From Gaoshiqia sp050178015 (GTDB lineage Bacteria > Bacteroidota > Bacteroidia > Bacteroidales > Prolixibacteraceae): DNA of 64,000 nt. Under the pieces are notes generated by a model. It was not told the origin of the DNA, ran no database searches, and saw only the letters and a program-made list of their open reading frames with translations. The stretch is from the NCBI GenBank assembly GCA_050178015.1, contig JBFXGM010000025.1, positions 14,618 to 78,617 of the forward strand. The letters are read 5' to 3'. A program made the position numbers and the translations under genes. This document shows, piece after piece, positions 61,075-64,000 of this stretch (position 1 is the stretch's first letter; the number at the start of each line of letters is the position of its first letter).

Positions 61075-61806
61075 TTAGTTGTCAATTCCGGTGGCTGCTT
61101 CCTGATCAAAATAAAATGCCAACTCTCCATGGATTGGCCGGATATGGGACGCCGGTAGCTCCTCTGCTTTTTCCAGCTGATTTATAATCTCCTTCACCCG
61201 TTCGGCCTTTGATTTTCCGGTCACTAAAAAGAAAACACGTTTGGCATTGTTCAGCACCTTGCCGGTCAGCGTCACCCGTTTTTGTCCGCTTTCCGGGTGA
61301 GTGGCCACAGCGCATATCTGATCCGATTCGAGCAAATCCATCTGGTGCGGGAAAATAGAAGCGGTATGCCCGTCGTTTCCCATGCCGAGTATAATCAGGT
61401 CGAAAACCGGCCAGCCATCCGTGTGTGGCAGAAGGTTGACGATTTCCTTCTGATAGGCGGCAGCTGCCTCTTCCGGTCGCCATTCGCCTTTTACCCGGTG
61501 GATATTTGTTTCGTCAACTTTAATTTTACTGAATAAATGATCTTGTGTCATCCGATAGTTACTTTCGCCATCGGTTGGCGGTACACAACGTTCGTCCCCC
61601 CACCAGAAATGAATCCGGTCCCAGGGCATGTTGGCAGCGTATTGCCGTGCCAGGATATCAAACAGCAGGGCAGGGGTGCTTCCGCCAGACAAAGCCAGGT
61701 GAAACGGTTTATCGCTGCTGCCCGCCAGTTGGTACAATTCCTTTGCAAAAGCGTTGGCCACTGCTACGGAATTGTCAAATATTTTAATTTCAGGTGGTTT
61801 GCTCAT
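61075..61806 (-). CDS. pgl: 6-phosphogluconolactonase
   Basis: 243 residues, DevB type. Hydrolyses 6-phosphogluconolactone in the oxidative pentose-phosphate pathway. Seen: HLALSGGSTPALLFD, WDRIHFWWGDERCVPPTDGESNYRMT, LIILGMGNDGHTASIFPH and VTLTGKVLNNAKRVFFLVTGKSKAERV. 38 nt downstream of zwf, one operon. The gnd gene is not in the window. Confidence 0.97.
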   Translation of the reverse strand: MSKPPEIKIFDNSVAVANAFAKELYQLAGSSDKPFHLALSGGSTPALLFDILARQYAANMPWDRIHFWWGDERCVPPTDGESNYRMTQDHLFSKIKVDETNIHRVKGEWRPEEAAAAYQKEIVNLLPHTDGWPVFDLIILGMGNDGHTASIFPHQMDLLESDQICAVATHPESGQKRVTLTGKVLNNAKRVFFLVTGKSKAERVKEIINQLEKAEELPASHIRPIHGELAFYFDQEAATGIDN

Positions 61807-61844
61807 TGCTTTTCTTTTTCAGATAAATGGAACAGGTACGGTTG

Positions 61845-63356
61845 CTAGAGTTCGCAATAATTCCCGTCGTCCGATAGGTTTTTGCAGGGATAGCGCCAGC
61901 TCCCGCCCTCAATGAGGTTGTCGGTCACTTCGGGGCCCCAGGTTCCTGCGGGGTAACCGTAAACGGGAATGTCGGGATTGTTTTGCCAGGCATCCAGAAT
62001 GGGCTGAACGTAGGCCCAGGCTTTTTCAACAGCATCCCCGCGCGAATAAAGGGTGGCATCGCCTTGCATACAATCGAGCAACAAGCGTTCGTATGCCGAC
62101 GGCAAGCGTACATCGGCCAAATCGTCATAATGAAAATCCATGTTGACGGTCTGCACCCGAAAACCAGCCCCGGGAACTTTCATTCCAAATTTCAACAAGA
62201 TACCTTCATCCGGTTGAATCCGGATGATAAGCTGGTTGCTGGTTTGCTGGCTTGCTTGGCTCGTGCCGAAGAGGTGGTGCGGCGTTTTTTTGAAGTGAAT
62301 GACCACTTCGGTTACACGGGTGGGTAATTTTTTTCCGGTGCGAATGTAAAACGGAACCCCGCTCCAGCGCCAGTTGTCGATGAAAAATTTCATCGCGAAA
62401 AAGGTTTCCGTGCGGCTCTCCGGGTTTACCCCTTTTTCTTGCCGGTAGCCTTTTACCAGCTCTTTTTTAATGTGCGATTCAATGTATTGTCCGCGTATGA
62501 CCTGGCTGGCAACGTCATCTTCTTTAATTGGCCGGAGCGACTGGAAAACTTTCAGCACTTCGTTGCGGATGGCATCGGCTTCAATCACAACCGGCGGTTC
62601 CATGGCCACCATGCCCACCAGTTGCATCAGGTGGTTTTGCACCATATCACGCATTGCCCCCGACTGATCGTAATAGCCGCCGCGTTCTTCCACTCCCAGG
62701 CTTTCAGCCGATGTAATTTCTACATGCTGAATGAAGTTGTGGTTCCAGATAGGCTCGAAAATGCCGTTGGCAAAACGGGTCACCAGCATGTTTTGAACCG
62801 ATTCTTTGCCCAGGTAGTGGTCGATGCGATAAATCTGGTCCTCATCAAAATAATGAAGGAGTTTTTTGTTTAGCTTTTTGGCCGAGGTGAGGTCGGTGCC
62901 AAATGGTTTTTCCACAATCAGACGGCGAAATCCGTCGTCTGATTTATTCAGTTCCACGCTAGCCAGGTTGGCCGGGATCAACTCGTACAGTTTTGGTGGC
63001 GTTGAAAGGTAAAAGATATAGTTTTCGGCAATGTCGTTTTGTTTAGCGATGGTCGCCAGTCGATCCCTCAAAATAGGGTACTCATAGCCATCATCGGTGG
63101 CAAGCGGTTGGTAATAAAGTTTGGGGAGAAATTCCTCTATTACCGTTTGGTGCGTCTCTTCTCCGGGGAGAAATTCCGTCATTCTGTTTCTGAATTCCTC
63201 ATCCGAAAGTTCGGTACGGCTTACTCCCAACACGGCAAAATGTGCGGGTAGCAACTTTTGTTTGTACAAATCGAACAGGGCCGGGATCAGTTTGCGTTTG
63301 GTCAGGTCGCCGGAAGCCCCGAAGATGACCAGTATGTGTGGTTTTGTATGGTTCAT
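61845..63356 (-). CDS. zwf: Glucose-6-phosphate 1-dehydrogenase
   Basis: 503 residues. First step of the oxidative pentose-phosphate pathway, making NAD(P)H. Nucleotide motif ILVIFGASGDLTKRKLIPALF, catalytic YRIDHYLGKESVQN, plus RLIVEKPFGTDL and GVPFYIRTGKKLP. A run of 13 A's precedes the ATG on the coding strand, adjoining the start codon. Followed by pgl. Upstream, 55 bp away on the same strand, lies the phosphopantetheinyl transferase gene. Confidence 0.98.
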   Translation of the reverse strand: MNHTKPHILVIFGASGDLTKRKLIPALFDLYKQKLLPAHFAVLGVSRTELSDEEFRNRMTEFLPGEETHQTVIEEFLPKLYYQPLATDDGYEYPILRDRLATIAKQNDIAENYIFYLSTPPKLYELIPANLASVELNKSDDGFRRLIVEKPFGTDLTSAKKLNKKLLHYFDEDQIYRIDHYLGKESVQNMLVTRFANGIFEPIWNHNFIQHVEITSAESLGVEERGGYYDQSGAMRDMVQNHLMQLVGMVAMEPPVVIEADAIRNEVLKVFQSLRPIKEDDVASQVIRGQYIESHIKKELVKGYRQEKGVNPESRTETFFAMKFFIDNWRWSGVPFYIRTGKKLPTRVTEVVIHFKKTPHHLFGTSQASQQTSNQLIIRIQPDEGILLKFGMKVPGAGFRVQTVNMDFHYDDLADVRLPSAYERLLLDCMQGDATLYSRGDAVEKAWAYVQPILDAWQNNPDIPVYGYPAGTWGPEVTDNLIEGGSWRYPCKNLSDDGNYCEL

Positions 63357-63411
63357 TTTTTTTTTTTTTAGTTTTTTCTGAGATAAACAAGTAAGCCGCG
63401 GTTATGTTTGG

Positions 63412-64000
63412 CTATTTTTCCGTTCCCGGATTATTCCTGTTGTCATCAATCAGACAAACAATAAGTTGCCTGTTGAGTTGAAAATGATGCACCTGGAAGT
63501 GTTGGGTTTTATCGGCCGTCAATGTAGCTGAGAGTTGTTTTTCATCACTAAATCCGACTTGAATTTGCCGGGCAAAATGGATGCCCTGAATCCCAGCGGC
63601 TTTGTAAGCAGCTTCCTTGATGCCCCAAAATAATCCATGTCCGTTCGGTATGGTGCGGGCCAGTTTCATTTCTTCCGGCGACAGATATTTTTTTTCAATC
63701 CGAACGAAATCCCGGTCTGCATTTTCAATATCCAACCCGATGGTTTTTGAGGGATGCAGTAAAATGCCGGCAAGCTTATCGGAGTGGCTGATGCTTATTT
63801 GATGAAAATGCCCATGATCGATCTGTGGCCTCCCGATTTCGGTATAAGAAATCTGAGCCGGACTACATTCAATTTCACGAAGAAGCAACCTGACGGCCAG
63901 CCATTCTTTTCGCCGGTTGGGGTTGGTCAGCAACGAAAACGTATTGTCGCTCAGCGCCTCCGGAATCATTATTCCCAATTCTTCCGGGGTTTCCGTAAGC
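63412..64000 (-). CDS. 4'-phosphopantetheinyl transferase family (5' end cut by window)
   Basis: Transfers phosphopantetheine from CoA to carrier proteins. About 196 residues are visible; the frame stays open to the window edge (reading LTETPEELGIM), which matches the start of the mature region in this family, so the true start is outside. Sfp-like landmarks: RRKEWLAVRLLLRE, ISISHSDKLAGILLH, GLDIENADRD (metal-binding Asp/Glu) and FWGIKEAAYKAAGI (WGxKEA motif). Its carrier-protein partners are not in this window. Confidence 0.9.
   Translation of the reverse strand, partial: LTETPEELGIMIPEALSDNTFSLLTNPNRRKEWLAVRLLLREIECSPAQISYTEIGRPQIDHGHFHQISISHSDKLAGILLHPSKTIGLDIENADRDFVRIEKKYLSPEEMKLARTIPNGHGLFWGIKEAAYKAAGIQGIHFARQIQVGFSDEKQLSATLTADKTQHFQVHHFQLNRQLIVCLIDDNRNNPGTEK

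Overview
The window reads as a chromosomal segment of a member of the phylum Bacteroidota, probably of the Marinilabiliales / Prolixibacteraceae type. The evidence is a PorP/SprF-family type IX secretion protein beside a giant PKD protein with a gliding-motility type C-terminal sorting domain, DUF5777 and BT_3928 family proteins, the short ACT-less SerA, A-rich leaders, and TAnnTTTG-type -7 boxes. No rRNA, tRNA, CRISPR array, transposase, integrase or phage gene was recognised. Species assignment is inference.

Layout. 1-15.5 kb is mostly housekeeping: the 3' end of clpB, an orphan Hpt protein, gcvT, comB, the serine set serC-serA-DUF1015, an acidic protein, pabB-pabC, a YggS-type PLP protein, a dihydroorotate dehydrogenase-like protein, then a type IX secretion pair (cargo plus PorP/SprF). 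15.8-22.4 kb holds a giant soluble PAS/GAF histidine kinase converging on a receiver-kinase hybrid. 22.4-32.5 kb is the accessory part: long non-coding stretches flank a tight six-gene operon (PqqD-like, ATP-grasp, DAP-decarboxylase-like, urea-transporter/M23-peptidase fusion, TPR plus outer-membrane barrel, secreted TPR). This is the best candidate for an undescribed system. A nine-copy 11-bp tandem repeat lies at its right side, and related terminators occur on both sides and at the end of the operon. 32.5-43.1 kb has a second receiver protein, a HEAT-repeat protein, a MATE exporter, a large Cys-containing protein of unknown function, uvrA, a sigma factor and an SPFH/DUF5808/RHH/zinc-ribbon set.

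43.3-48.7 kb is a redox island. A Cys-rich Crp/Fnr regulator is followed by one perfect and one near-perfect FNR-type palindrome, then a hexaheme lipoprotein, a monoheme lipoprotein, a DUF5777 beta-barrel, a monoheme cytochrome, a heptaheme membrane-anchored cytochrome and a cytochrome b. Together these could carry electrons from quinol across the periplasm and perhaps the outer membrane.

49.5-64 kb returns to core functions: an OmpA-family protein, an M16 peptidase pair (one catalytic, one degenerate), a nitronate monooxygenase, folP-cdaA-mscS (c-di-AMP synthesis beside a mechanosensitive channel), DUF1599, a BT_3928-type membrane protein, an alkaline-phosphatase-fold protein that has lost its catalytic residues, zwf-pgl, and a phosphopantetheinyl transferase cut by the window edge. 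All calls come from reading the sequence and translations; no database search was run.
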